Positions 7,694 to 16,149 of a stretch of DNA of 42,936 nucleotides are shown in pieces. The stretch covers positions 1 to 42,936 of the forward strand of contig JAQXEK010000028.1 in the NCBI GenBank assembly GCA_029250885.1, given 5' to 3'. How positions within the stretch are numbered: position 1 is the first letter of the stretch; every line of letters begins with the position of its first letter. This stretch comes from Planctomycetota bacterium (GTDB lineage: Bacteria > Planctomycetota > UBA1135 > GCA-002686595). The translations under genes were made by a program, and so were the position numbers. The notes under the pieces were generated by a model that worked only from the letters and a program-made list of their open reading frames with translations, was not told the DNA's origin and ran no database searches.

Positions 7694-8200
7694 CTATAAC
7701 GAGTCTAGGATTTGCCGGTTGTTCGGGAAGCCGAGGTTAGGCGGCAGGTCGTCCAGGGAGAACCACCGGGCATCCGATGCATCATCCCCAGCAGACAGGT
7801 TGGCGCCCTCTTGATCGGGTCGAATTTTGCAGAGAAAGACGGCTGCATTCGCAGGCTTCCTGGGGTCGTCGGGAATGTGGAGCAGGGCCAGTAGCCGAAT
7901 AACCTCGACTCGGATGCCTGTCTCTTCCAAAACCTCGCGAATAGCAGCCATTTCGGCCGTCTCACCTAGGTCTTGATATCCCGCGGGGAGGGCCCAGTCA
8001 CCGAGATAGGGCTCAATCGCACGCCGGACTAACAAGACCCGTCGCTCGTCATCCAATACAACCGCCGCAGAGGCCGCCGCGGGACCTGTGTAGAGGACAA
8101 AGCGGCAGCTGACGCAGGCGAGCCGCGACTGGCCATCGATAGACCGGGTTTCCAGATCCGCGCTGCAGAGCGGACAATACTTAGCGTGATCTTGCCACAT
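7694..8200 (-). CDS. NUDIX hydrolase with N-terminal zinc ribbon, 168 aa
   Basis: Residues 8-34 carry two Cys-x-x-Cys pairs (CPLC and CVSC), a small zinc ribbon. The NUDIX fold follows with a complete NUDIX box: G-x5-E-x7-RE-V-x-EE-x-G, readable as GYQDLGETAEMAAIRE then VLEETGI. Family members hydrolyse nucleoside diphosphates linked to another group, such as NADH, ADP-ribose or nucleotide sugars; the substrate cannot be read from the sequence. The pair of zinc ribbon plus NUDIX resembles the NudC-like/ADP-ribose group but is shorter than NudC. It is divergent from dxr, with a 71-base shared upstream region, and precedes purM. Confidence 0.88.
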   Translation of the reverse strand: MWQDHAKYCPLCSADLETRSIDGQSRLACVSCRFVLYTGPAAASAAVVLDDERRVLLVRRAIEPYLGDWALPAGYQDLGETAEMAAIREVLEETGIRVEVIRLLALLHIPDDPRKPANAAVFLCKIRPDQEGANLSAGDDASDARWFSLDDLPPNLGFPNNRQILDSL

Positions 8201-8271
8201 GATTGAGGGTGCGTCCGATTCCCTCGGACGACCTGATTGCCTAAGCTATCAGGCCTATCGCCCAGCACCAC

Positions 8272-9444
8272 ATGCGTTCTCTTATTCTCCTTGGCTCCAC
8301 CGGCTCCATCGGCACCCAGTGCTTAGATGTTCTGCGCGCCCATCCGGGCCAATTTCAGCTCAATGGTCTTGCGGCCGGAAGCTCCTGGCGTGAGGCAGTG
8401 GACCAGGTTCGCGAGTTCGATTGTCCCGCACTGGCCCTCGCGGACCGCGATGCGGCCACCTTGGCCCGCGAAGCCCTTCCCGAATCGGTGCGCCTGTTTG
8501 AAGGCCCCCAGGCAGCCGCCGACATGGCCGGGGCACTGGACTATGACCTCGCGCTCAACGGTGTGGTCGGCGCTGCGGGACTGCAGCCCTCAGTCCGCGT
8601 TCTCGAGCGGGGCTGCGACTTGGCCCTTGCGAACAAGGAATCCCTCGTGATCGCCGGCCAGCTCTTGATGGACTTGGCCCTGGCAAACAAGTCACGCATC
8701 CTACCCGTAGACTCCGAACACAGCGCTCTTCAGCAGTGCCTGCACGGCGAGCAGGTCGGGCGCGTTCGCTACCTCTACCTGACGGCCTCCGGTGGCGCTC
8801 TGCGGGACCTTACCCTGGAGGAGCTGCACGAGGTGACCCCCGAGGTTGCCCTGGCCCACCCCACTTGGACCATGGGGCCCCGTATCACGATTGGCTCGGC
8901 AACCTTGATGAATAAAGCCCTTGAAGTGATCGAGGCAGCCCACCTCTACGGGGTTGGCGCCGAGCGGATCCGAGTCGTCATTCACAGGCAGTCGATCGTG
9001 CATAGCATGGTCGAGTATGTGGATGGGTCAGTGATCTCGCAACTGGGGCCGCCCGACATGAGGGGCCCGATCCACCACGCGCTTTTCTACCCGGACCGGA
9101 TCGCCTCTGACCTCAAGGGCTACGTTCCCGAACTGTTCCAGAACTTGACCTTCGAAGAGCCCGACCCCGAGCGCTTCCCTGCCCTTGAGTTGGGCTATCG
9201 CTGTGTGCGCGAAGGCGGGAACGCTGGCGCCGTCCTCAACGCAGCTGATGAGGTTGCCGTGGCTGCATTCCTCGACGGCCAGCTCCCCTTTCACGAACTT
9301 GTGCCTGTGGTCTCCGCGGTCTTAGACCGCCGCCACGAGTGGCCAGGTTCGACCCTTGCAGAACTGCTTGAGGCCGATCGCGGCGCTCGCAAAGCTGCCA
9401 AAGAAGAGATTATGCGGCTGGTCCCCACCGGCGCTACTGACTGA
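8272..9444 (+). CDS. dxr: 1-deoxy-D-xylulose-5-phosphate reductoisomerase
   Basis: Converts DXP to 2-C-methyl-D-erythritol 4-phosphate with NADPH, the committed step of the MEP isoprenoid pathway, in the cytoplasm. The NADPH-binding start LILLGSTGSIGTQ (residues 4-16), ANKESLVIAG, PVDSEHSALQQCL, LTASGGALRD, HPTWTMGPRITI, and the C-terminal LNAADEVAVAAFLDG are all present. The 390 residues fit the family. The start is ATG at 8272, directly before the conserved strand. No ribosome binding site is evident. It is followed 27 bases later by the rseP-like gene, an order common in bacteria. Confidence 0.97.
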   Translation: MRSLILLGSTGSIGTQCLDVLRAHPGQFQLNGLAAGSSWREAVDQVREFDCPALALADRDAATLAREALPESVRLFEGPQAAADMAGALDYDLALNGVVGAAGLQPSVRVLERGCDLALANKESLVIAGQLLMDLALANKSRILPVDSEHSALQQCLHGEQVGRVRYLYLTASGGALRDLTLEELHEVTPEVALAHPTWTMGPRITIGSATLMNKALEVIEAAHLYGVGAERIRVVIHRQSIVHSMVEYVDGSVISQLGPPDMRGPIHHALFYPDRIASDLKGYVPELFQNLTFEEPDPERFPALELGYRCVREGGNAGAVLNAADEVAVAAFLDGQLPFHELVPVVSAVLDRRHEWPGSTLAELLEADRGARKAAKEEIMRLVPTGATD

Positions 9445-9471
9445 GAAGACCACTCGGTCTCGATCCAAACT

Positions 9472-11361
9472 ATGCTTCACTTTCTGATCGCCTTTCTTGG
9501 CATTGGCCTTGTTATTTTTGTCCACGAGCTTGGGCACTTCCTCGCGGCCCGCTTTTGCGGTGTGCGCGTGGAGACCTTCAGCATTGGGATGGGGCCCAAG
9601 GTCCTCTCCTGGAAATGGGGAGATACCGACTGGCAGTTGGCCCTTCTTCCGATTGGTGGCTATGTCAAGATGGCAGGAGATGAGGTGTCTGCCGAAGAGG
9701 CCAACGCTGACCCAAGCGATGCGAGCTTCGACCACCTCTATGACAGCGAGGGCAAGCGCATTCCTCAGCCTGATGAGCTGGGCTCCAAAACTGTCGGCCA
9801 ACGCTTCTTGATCTTCGCCGGCGGCGTAATCATGAATGTGGTCTTTGGCCTAGTAGTCTTTCCCATGGTGCTGCTTGCGGGTGTTCCCTTTATCGCTCCT
9901 GTCATGGGCGCCCCTCAGCCGGGAAGCGCAGCCTGGGAAGCAGGCCTCGAGTCTGGAACCGAGTTCATCGCCATCGGTGGCAACGAGGTCTTCGCCTTTA
10001 CCCACATACCGACTGCCATTGCCCTGGGGGACACCTCTGGTATGGACATGACCGTGCTCCGGCCAGGGGCCACTGAGCCGGAAGTGGTTCGCGTCGTTCC
10101 GCAAATGGACGAGCGCCTGGGCGCCTATGTGATTGGAATCGGTCCGGAGTACGACCCCGATTATACGATGGGCATTCAGCCCGGTAGCCCAGCTGCAGCA
10201 GCAGGAATCCAATCGGGAGATCGCTTACTGGCAATACGTGGTGGCGATGAAGAGCTGGTGCTCGAGCGGCAGCTGGCCAGTGCCATGATCGAAAAGCAGA
10301 CCATTGACATTCAAGTTATGTCTGGCGGGCAGTCCCGCTGGGTGACCGTCGAGCCCGATCTCTCCGGTACAGCGGCCAACGCAACGGTGGGCATCGCTGC
10401 ACCCGCACAGCAGATCCGGGCCATGCGCGGCGATGGCCTCGCCAAGTCTTTGGGCCTACGCATCGGTGACAAGCTGGTCGCAATCGGGGGCACGGCTCTC
10501 TTTAACGCGACCGAACTTGAAGAACTGCTCGCTAACCAGCCCGACGGTACCTTCACGCTTACAGTGCTTCGGGACGGCTCTAGGGTGACCATGTCGGCCG
10601 ACTCTGTCAGCTCGATGGATCGGGATTCCTTGCTTGTGGACCTTGCCTTTGGCGGCGATCTGACCAGTACCTCGGTTGTGGTCTCCGAGGGGAGCCCCGC
10701 TGAAAAAGCTGGGTTGCTAACGGGCGACCGGGTCGTTCGCATCGATGGCATTGCCGCTCGCGAATGGGAGGACCTGCGAGGCGCATGCCAAGCGGCAGGC
10801 GCCATGAGTCCTCCGGGCACGGTGACGTTCTCCGTCCAGCGGCAGGCTAAGTTGGGCGCTCCGCTGCAGACCCTAGATGTAGAGGTCTCCCCCAGGCGGG
10901 ACACCGTAGCTACCTACGGCATCGATTTTGAGCTTCACCGCTACACCTACCAAGCGCCCGACCCGATCACTGCCCTCAAGGTCGGAACCGCTTGCACCTT
11001 CCGCTTCCTCCAGGACTCCTGGCTCTTCCTCCAGCGGATCGTCAGCGGGGATGTTTCGGCGGACAATGCGGGTGGAGTCATCACCATCGGCATGGTGTCG
11101 AAGGACTGGGCAGAGGAGGGATTCTCTAAGCTGTTCTTCTTTCTCTGCATCCTCAGTATGAACTTGGCGTTCCTTAATGTGCTGCCCATCCCGATGCTAG
11201 ACGGGGGCCACATGGTCTTCTTGTTGATCGAGAAGCTCAAGGGGTCCCCCGTGTCCCCAAGTGTTCAGATGCTTAGCCAGATGGTGGGCATGTTTATGCT
11301 GCTCTTCTTGATGATCTATGTGACGGTCAATGACGTCATGCGCTGGTTCTTCCCCGGCTAA
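9472..11361 (+). CDS. rseP: Site-2 intramembrane metalloprotease (RseP/M50) with four PDZ-like modules, 629 aa
   Basis: Zinc-dependent protease of the inner membrane; relatives cleave anti-sigma factors and leftover signal peptides. The active-site helix has HELGH at residues 18-22. The third ligand motif (NVLPIPMLDGGHM) lies near residue 570, and the last hydrophobic helix at the C-terminus. Between them are four PDZ-like glycine-rich modules, centred near residues 150 (GSAAWEAGLESG), 235 (GSPAAAAGIQSGD), 320 (LAKSLGLRIGD) and 406 (GSPAEKAGLLTGD). Common RseP proteins have one or two and are about 450 residues, so this one is enlarged. It shares the TAATG overlap with the downstream prenyltransferase gene. 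An ECF sigma factor with a membrane partner is encoded at 18802-19926; any substrate link is only a guess. Confidence 0.93.
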   Translation: MLHFLIAFLGIGLVIFVHELGHFLAARFCGVRVETFSIGMGPKVLSWKWGDTDWQLALLPIGGYVKMAGDEVSAEEANADPSDASFDHLYDSEGKRIPQPDELGSKTVGQRFLIFAGGVIMNVVFGLVVFPMVLLAGVPFIAPVMGAPQPGSAAWEAGLESGTEFIAIGGNEVFAFTHIPTAIALGDTSGMDMTVLRPGATEPEVVRVVPQMDERLGAYVIGIGPEYDPDYTMGIQPGSPAAAAGIQSGDRLLAIRGGDEELVLERQLASAMIEKQTIDIQVMSGGQSRWVTVEPDLSGTAANATVGIAAPAQQIRAMRGDGLAKSLGLRIGDKLVAIGGTALFNATELEELLANQPDGTFTLTVLRDGSRVTMSADSVSSMDRDSLLVDLAFGGDLTSTSVVVSEGSPAEKAGLLTGDRVVRIDGIAAREWEDLRGACQAAGAMSPPGTVTFSVQRQAKLGAPLQTLDVEVSPRRDTVATYGIDFELHRYTYQAPDPITALKVGTACTFRFLQDSWLFLQRIVSGDVSADNAGGVITIGMVSKDWAEEGFSKLFFFLCILSMNLAFLNVLPIPMLDGGHMVFLLIEKLKGSPVSPSVQMLSQMVGMFMLLFLMIYVTVNDVMRWFFPG

Positions 11362-12365
11362 TGGTCGTGGCGGAAGGCAAGAGTCTGGCTTGGGCGAAGC
11401 TACTTCGGTTGTCACTGTTTCCGTCGGCCCTGGCTGACCCCCTTGCCGGGGCAGCTGTGGCAGGAGCAGTTTGGTCGGCCGACCTTCCGGGGCTGCTCGT
11501 TGCCGTCGCAGCCAGCCTAGGCATATTCCACGGGTCCATGGCCATCAACGACTGGCACGACCTGGACGAGGACAGGCGGGCAGGGCGCAGGCGTCCCCTG
11601 ACTGCCGGTCACATCTCCCCCACCGCTGCTCTAGCTGCCGGAATTCTGATGGTGCTCTTTGGAGCTGCGCTTGCTACATGGACGGGCCTTCGGCTGATGA
11701 ACGCTCCCTGGGCGGCGATCGGGTTTGCTGTGGTTGCCACCCTAGCGGTTGGCTACAACCTTGGGCTGCGCGGCCCGCGCCTGGGCCCGGCACTACTTGG
11801 CCTTTGCCGCGGGGGGAACTTCTTCTTTGGGGCTCTGCTCGTTCTGGGAAGCTCGGGTCTTTCCAGCCACGATCTCGGTACCCTAGGTTCAAACCTTCAG
11901 CTCGCCATTCTGGCAAGCCTCTTTTACCTCATGCTGGTCTTCCAGGTCAGCCTGCTTGGGCGCTATGAAGATGGCGAGGCCACGGCAAGTCATGGGGAGC
12001 TATCACTAATCGTGAGCAGACTGCTGCGGCGCCAAGCTGTGCTCTTGTTGGGGATGCCCGTCGTGCTTGGTGGCATTGCGCAGGCGGGCAGCACTGCAGG
12101 ACTGTGGACCGCAATCGCAATGGCGCTCTCGGTAGGGCTTGGCGTTTACTTTGCCGCACCGCTATGGAACGCGAGCAAGAAGGGCAACTGGAACCGAGCT
12201 CAGGTCGAGTCGATCATGGGGCTGTGCCTGTCGCGTTTTGTGCCCTTTGGCATCTTGGCGGTCTTGGTGACCAGCAGCTCCTGGCATGGAGTGCTCTTGG
12301 GCGCTGTACTGTTCGCTTTGGCCAAGCTCGGCCGTCGCTTGATGTCCGTGATTCCGCCCAGTTAG
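11361..12365 (+). CDS. UbiA-family prenyltransferase, 334 aa
   Basis: Integral membrane protein with about eight hydrophobic segments. The magnesium/prenyl-diphosphate motif of the family is present near residue 63 as NDWHDLDEDRRAGRRRPL (N-D-x-x-D, then the basic stretch and RPL-x-G). The second conserved cytoplasmic loop appears as YNLGLRGPRLGP, but it lacks the clear second D-x-x-D of UbiA/MenA. The family joins isoprenoid diphosphates to aromatic or other acceptors (quinones, haem O, chlorophyll-like or tetraether lipids); which acceptor is used cannot be told. Its start overlaps the rseP stop by one base (TAATG). The operon with dxr fits isoprenoid metabolism. Its stop overlaps the cca stop on the other strand by three bases. 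Confidence 0.85.
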   Translation: MVVAEGKSLAWAKLLRLSLFPSALADPLAGAAVAGAVWSADLPGLLVAVAASLGIFHGSMAINDWHDLDEDRRAGRRRPLTAGHISPTAALAAGILMVLFGAALATWTGLRLMNAPWAAIGFAVVATLAVGYNLGLRGPRLGPALLGLCRGGNFFFGALLVLGSSGLSSHDLGTLGSNLQLAILASLFYLMLVFQVSLLGRYEDGEATASHGELSLIVSRLLRRQAVLLLGMPVVLGGIAQAGSTAGLWTAIAMALSVGLGVYFAAPLWNASKKGNWNRAQVESIMGLCLSRFVPFGILAVLVTSSSWHGVLLGAVLFALAKLGRRLMSVIPPS

Positions 12366-13681
12366 GCCTGGGGACGCGAGCTAAGCCAGGTGATGGCTTC
12401 CCCACGAGAATTCAGGTCGCCCTCGAGTTGGGCTTGGTAAGCGGCCGCAAGGGTCTCGCCCCAGAGCTTGCCCTTGGGCAGCCCGGCCGCCTCCAAGTCC
12501 TTGGGCTCCAGCAAAGCCTCCGGCGTGATCTCAGCTATCGTGAGTTCGGACTCGAACAAGGACAGCTCGCGGCCATTACGGCCGAGATGCCCGCCCTCAA
12601 GTTCCTGATCGTGGCAGCGCGCATCGCCGTAGGCCGCACAGAGGTCGCGGGCCCTTGGCCATGCGGGATGACCAAGGATCCGAAGTCGCGAAGCACGGTC
12701 AGGGCCTCGGTTCGTTTCGCAGTGCTCCATGGGATCTAGGGCCTCAATCTGGTCGAGTAGCTCCCAGAGCGCCTCTACCTCCCGGAGCTTATTCTTAGAC
12801 GGGCGGAGGGCAGCAAGGGTGGCCCTGGCGGTCTCCTTATCTCCCCCTAGGGGGTCGAGCAGGACCGCAAGGCCCGATGCAAGGTGATTGGACTCAAGCC
12901 ACTCCAAGGTCGCCACTCGTCGCTGGAGCGACAGCTGGTCGTCGTAGGCGTCGCAGTGCAGCTTAGGCAGCCCGGGGATCGCGTACTTCAACAGCTCTAG
13001 GTCAAGCATCCACTTCACCGCCACGTGGCAATCTTTGGTCACGAGAACCTTGGAGAGCTCGTCTAAGATTCGTTCGGGGCTGACGTTAGCCAGTCCCGGG
13101 GCGCAGGCCTTGGCCGCCGCGCTTACTTCGCTTGGAACATCAAGGTCGAGTCGCGCCGCAAAGCGCGCCAGTCGCATGAGGCGCAGGGCGTCTTCTTCGA
13201 AGCGCTGCTTGGGGTCCCCGACGGTTTGTAGCAAGCCCTGGGCCAGGTCATCTTCCCCGCCGGTTGGGTCCAATAGCTCCTCGGTCAAGGGGTCCAGGAA
13301 AATTGCATTGCAGGTAAAGTCCCGACGGGTGGCATCTTCTTGAGGTGTCTTACTGTAAGTGATGGCGTCCGGCCGGCGCCCATCGCTGTAGCAGCCGTCC
13401 GCGCGAAAGGTCGTGACCTCGATGTTGACTTCGCCCAACACGACGATGACTGTGCCAAAGGCCTTGCCCACCCCGACAGTGTGTTCAAAGAGCTGTTCGA
13501 TAACCTCGGGCCGAGCGTCTGAGGTCATATCGACGTCATTGACCTTGCGACCCAACAAGAGGTCGCGGACGGCGCCTCCGACGATCCACGCGCGGTATCC
13601 CTTGTCGCCTAGAACCCGGGCGACTTCTTTGGCAGCTTCGTCGAGAACTCGGGGCAGGTGTCTTGTGCTTACTGGGGCCAT
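12362..13681 (-). CDS. cca: CCA tRNA nucleotidyltransferase, 439 aa
   Basis: Class II nucleotidyltransferase that adds or repairs the 3' CCA of tRNA. The catalytic head shows GGAVRDLLLGRKVNDVDM (residues 35-52) with the carboxylates of the D-x-D site. RRDFTCNAIFLDP and then DPKQRFEEDALRLMRLARFA follow, which are motifs for nucleotide selection. The neck and body region is helical. In some lineages separate CC-adding and A-adding enzymes exist; the motif details visible here do not settle that, so a one-enzyme CCA role is assumed. It runs divergently from the pilin-like gene at 13890 with a 208-base gap and ends in a tail-to-tail overlap with the UbiA-family gene. Confidence 0.93.
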   Translation of the reverse strand: MAPVSTRHLPRVLDEAAKEVARVLGDKGYRAWIVGGAVRDLLLGRKVNDVDMTSDARPEVIEQLFEHTVGVGKAFGTVIVVLGEVNIEVTTFRADGCYSDGRRPDAITYSKTPQEDATRRDFTCNAIFLDPLTEELLDPTGGEDDLAQGLLQTVGDPKQRFEEDALRLMRLARFAARLDLDVPSEVSAAAKACAPGLANVSPERILDELSKVLVTKDCHVAVKWMLDLELLKYAIPGLPKLHCDAYDDQLSLQRRVATLEWLESNHLASGLAVLLDPLGGDKETARATLAALRPSKNKLREVEALWELLDQIEALDPMEHCETNRGPDRASRLRILGHPAWPRARDLCAAYGDARCHDQELEGGHLGRNGRELSLFESELTIAEITPEALLEPKDLEAAGLPKGKLWGETLAAAYQAQLEGDLNSRGEAITWLSSRPQA

Positions 13682-13889
13682 GGGATCAGTGATATACGAA
13701 CGGGGGCGCCTGGGTCAATGTATCCGCGGCAGTTTGCGCGTACAGACTACCCATACTTTCGAGCGCTTCTCCCAAGGACATGAAGAGAAGCTTCCATCAT
13801 CCGGGGTTTTCCAAGGGAAGAGCATGGAAGTCGCGGTCTCTGAATAGCAGAATCGAACACGAACAGGAGCCGCTCACCGAAGGACCCCC

Positions 13890-14420
13890 ATGCCTCTTCC
13901 TACTCGCCAGCCTAATCCCTCGATCTCACCCAGCCTTCCAAGCGTGGAGCGCCGCTCCGGCCTCTCGACGATTGGGATGGCCACCTTGGTTGCCGTGGTT
14001 GCCGTGGTCATAGTGATTACCCTGTCCAGCCTGCGAGGAATGGCGGTATCGGAGAATGAGTCCCATGCCAAGAGCCTGCTGGGAGCCATTGCGGACAGCC
14101 TGAAATCCGAGGTCTTCGCTGCGCCCCCCAACAGCCTTGAGGAGGTCACCCAGGCCGATGAGTCCCTGCAGTCGGAGTTGACGGACGGTGAGTTCTTGAC
14201 CGAGGACGGCCGCCTTTACCTGCGCCATGGATACCTCTTTGAGTGGCGAGCACAAGCAGCCGTGGAATCCGGCGAACAAATGGTGCTTGTGGCGTGGCCC
14301 TTTGATTCGGGGCAGACGGGTAACGCCTCTTTTGGCCTTAGCCAGAGTGGCCAGGTCCAGTCGCTGCCAAGCCCTGAGGGTGGTTGGAGCGGGCTGGACA
14401 ACCCGCCCGCTAGCCAGTGA
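13890..14420 (+). CDS. Pilin-like protein with one N-terminal membrane segment, 176 aa
   Basis: After a Pro/Ser-rich lead of about 22 residues comes RRSGLSTIGMATLVAVVAVV (residues 21-40) and IVITLSSL. This is one long hydrophobic helix preceded by basic residues and a glycine, as in type IV prepilins and pseudopilins. The helix is followed by a charged region and a small C-terminal beta domain (YLFEWRAQA, MVLVAWPFDSGQTGNASFGL) resembling the globular part of planctomycete pseudopilin-like proteins. The usual prepilin signature (G then F-T-L-I-E) is not intact and the Glu at position 5 of the mature helix is missing, so peptidase processing is doubtful. An isolated gene: divergent from cca, and its end faces a HEAT-repeat lipoprotein gene with a 20-base gap. 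Confidence 0.65.
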   Translation: MPLPTRQPNPSISPSLPSVERRSGLSTIGMATLVAVVAVVIVITLSSLRGMAVSENESHAKSLLGAIADSLKSEVFAAPPNSLEEVTQADESLQSELTDGEFLTEDGRLYLRHGYLFEWRAQAAVESGEQMVLVAWPFDSGQTGNASFGLSQSGQVQSLPSPEGGWSGLDNPPASQ

Positions 14421-14440
14421 CCTGGTAGTCGGGTTCCCGC

Positions 14441-16144
14441 CTAGTACCACTTCCAGAGTAGGCACTGGAGAGCAGGGCGTACAACCTGATCGGAACAGCG
14501 CAGCGTGACTCGCTTAAGGACCGGAGCAACGCGGCTAGTTGGCCCAATTTTCGCTAAGCGGTTAGCGGTGAACAGCAGCTCGTTCGGGCCGATCGGGCTC
14601 TGGACATGGGCGATCATGAAGCTGCGGCTGAGTTCGTCGCGATCCGATGCGATGGCCCAGATGATGTCCAGGCGCCTAGCTGGATCCTCTTCTTCCTTGA
14701 GCGCCTCCATTAGGAAGCTGCGGCCTGCCTGCCCGGTGTTCGCCCCTTGGATCATGGCAAAGCGATGAGCGCGGAGGCCTTGGACCTTCTCATCTCGGCG
14801 CTCCAGGCTAACCTTCCGTAAGTAGGACGCTGCGCCGGCCAAGGGCAGCTGTCCGATGGCCTGGAGAATACTAGTCCGCTCGCGAAGCTCGAGGTGGCTG
14901 TTCTTTTGGTCGATGGCCAGTAGGGTGTCGAGGCAGCGCTGGGCGAACTCCGGCTGGCCTTCCATGCTGGGGACCAAGACTAGGACTGCATCTTGAAGCT
15001 GGGTACGGGGACCCTGCAGCATTGAGATTACAATGTCCTGAGCACTTGGGTTGCCGATGGAGATCAAGTACGACAGTGCCATCTGGCGGACATCATTACT
15101 TGGATCGTCCAGCAACATGATGAGCTCTTCGTCGACCCAGTCGGGCTTCGGATTTATGTTGAGTGCGCCTTGGCAAGCTAGGGAGCGAATGGCCGCATTG
15201 GCGTCGCCGTTGATAAAAGGGCGCACCTCGTCCACCATCCCGACACTAATCAATGCCGTAAGTGCTGGGGTACGCTGCCCGATCAGGTCCGACTTCAGAT
15301 ACAAGTTGATCGTGTCCCAGGCAAGGTCGTCCCCACCGGCGGCCGCAGATGCCGCAAGCCAGAGGGCAACGTTGGGCAACATGCTCGGGTAGAGCTTACG
15401 GCAGCGCTCTACTACCTCGGGCTCCCTGCGCTCGATCACCTTGCTGATGACGTAAGGCCAGAGGTCAGTAAAGACATCATTTTCGAACCAGTCGAGGTAT
15501 TCATGGGCCGCACGTACGGGGTCGGCGGTGTACAGGGCGATTGCGGCAAGTTGCCGCGGGCTCTCACGTTCGATAGGTATGTGATCCCGCAGTCGCTCAA
15601 AATCTTCGGGAAGTGCGGCACCTTCAGAAAGCGAGCGCAGGGCCGTCGTTCGCACTGCATCCCGAGCATGGTCAAGGCACTTCATCAAAGGTCCATGCGC
15701 CCCAGGGGTGTCCATTGAGCCAAGAATCTCGATCGTGTTCTGGATGATCGAAAAGGCAGCCTCGGAGTCAAAGTTGCGCTTAAGCAGGCTCTCGATCTCA
15801 GGTAGCGCTATGGCTGAGAGGCTGCTCAGCTCCTCCTTTGCGCGGTGAAGTTGGTCTGTTCCGCCGTGTTGCAGCTTGTCCACCAAGATGCCGACCACGT
15901 CCCCGGTGTCGCGGTCGTAGTGATAGTTCTTGGCACAGTCCGCCCTTAGCAGCGCAAGTCGCTTGTCGTTGTCGATCGCGGAGTCGTCAATGATCTGTGC
16001 GAGGTCCTGGTCGGGATTCGCCCCACTTTGTTCGCTTCCCTTGGAGGCTCCGCCGGCTAGCTCTTCCGACGAACAAGCGGAGATAGCAAATGGGATCGAG
16101 AGGGTTAGATAGCCAATCAGGGGGAGCTTCGTAGGTTTGGGCAT
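14441..16144 (-). CDS. HEAT-repeat lipoprotein, 567 aa
   Basis: The N-terminus is a lipoprotein signal: hydrophobic core LIGYLTLSIPFA, then ISAC with Cys24 as the expected lipidated residue, followed by a Ser/Gly/Glu-rich linker. From about residue 50 the protein is a series of helical pairs of HEAT character (LPEIESLLKRN, DAVRTTALRSLSEG, NDVRQMALSYLISIGNPSAQ). No catalytic motif is seen. It is probably a periplasmic scaffold anchored to a membrane. It begins 5 bases after the TolC-like gene stop, which ties it to that transcript, and a role alongside the channel is possible but not shown. Last gene of the long minus-strand run. Confidence 0.8.
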   Translation of the reverse strand: MPKPTKLPLIGYLTLSIPFAISACSSEELAGGASKGSEQSGANPDQDLAQIIDDSAIDNDKRLALLRADCAKNYHYDRDTGDVVGILVDKLQHGGTDQLHRAKEELSSLSAIALPEIESLLKRNFDSEAAFSIIQNTIEILGSMDTPGAHGPLMKCLDHARDAVRTTALRSLSEGAALPEDFERLRDHIPIERESPRQLAAIALYTADPVRAAHEYLDWFENDVFTDLWPYVISKVIERREPEVVERCRKLYPSMLPNVALWLAASAAAGGDDLAWDTINLYLKSDLIGQRTPALTALISVGMVDEVRPFINGDANAAIRSLACQGALNINPKPDWVDEELIMLLDDPSNDVRQMALSYLISIGNPSAQDIVISMLQGPRTQLQDAVLVLVPSMEGQPEFAQRCLDTLLAIDQKNSHLELRERTSILQAIGQLPLAGAASYLRKVSLERRDEKVQGLRAHRFAMIQGANTGQAGRSFLMEALKEEEDPARRLDIIWAIASDRDELSRSFMIAHVQSPIGPNELLFTANRLAKIGPTSRVAPVLKRVTLRCSDQVVRPALQCLLWKWY

Positions 16145-16149
16145 AGGGT

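Noticed and set aside
12104..12739. Plus-strand open frame of 211 codons across the UbiA/cca junction
   Set aside because: Overlaps two well-supported genes in the wrong frame and has no family features.
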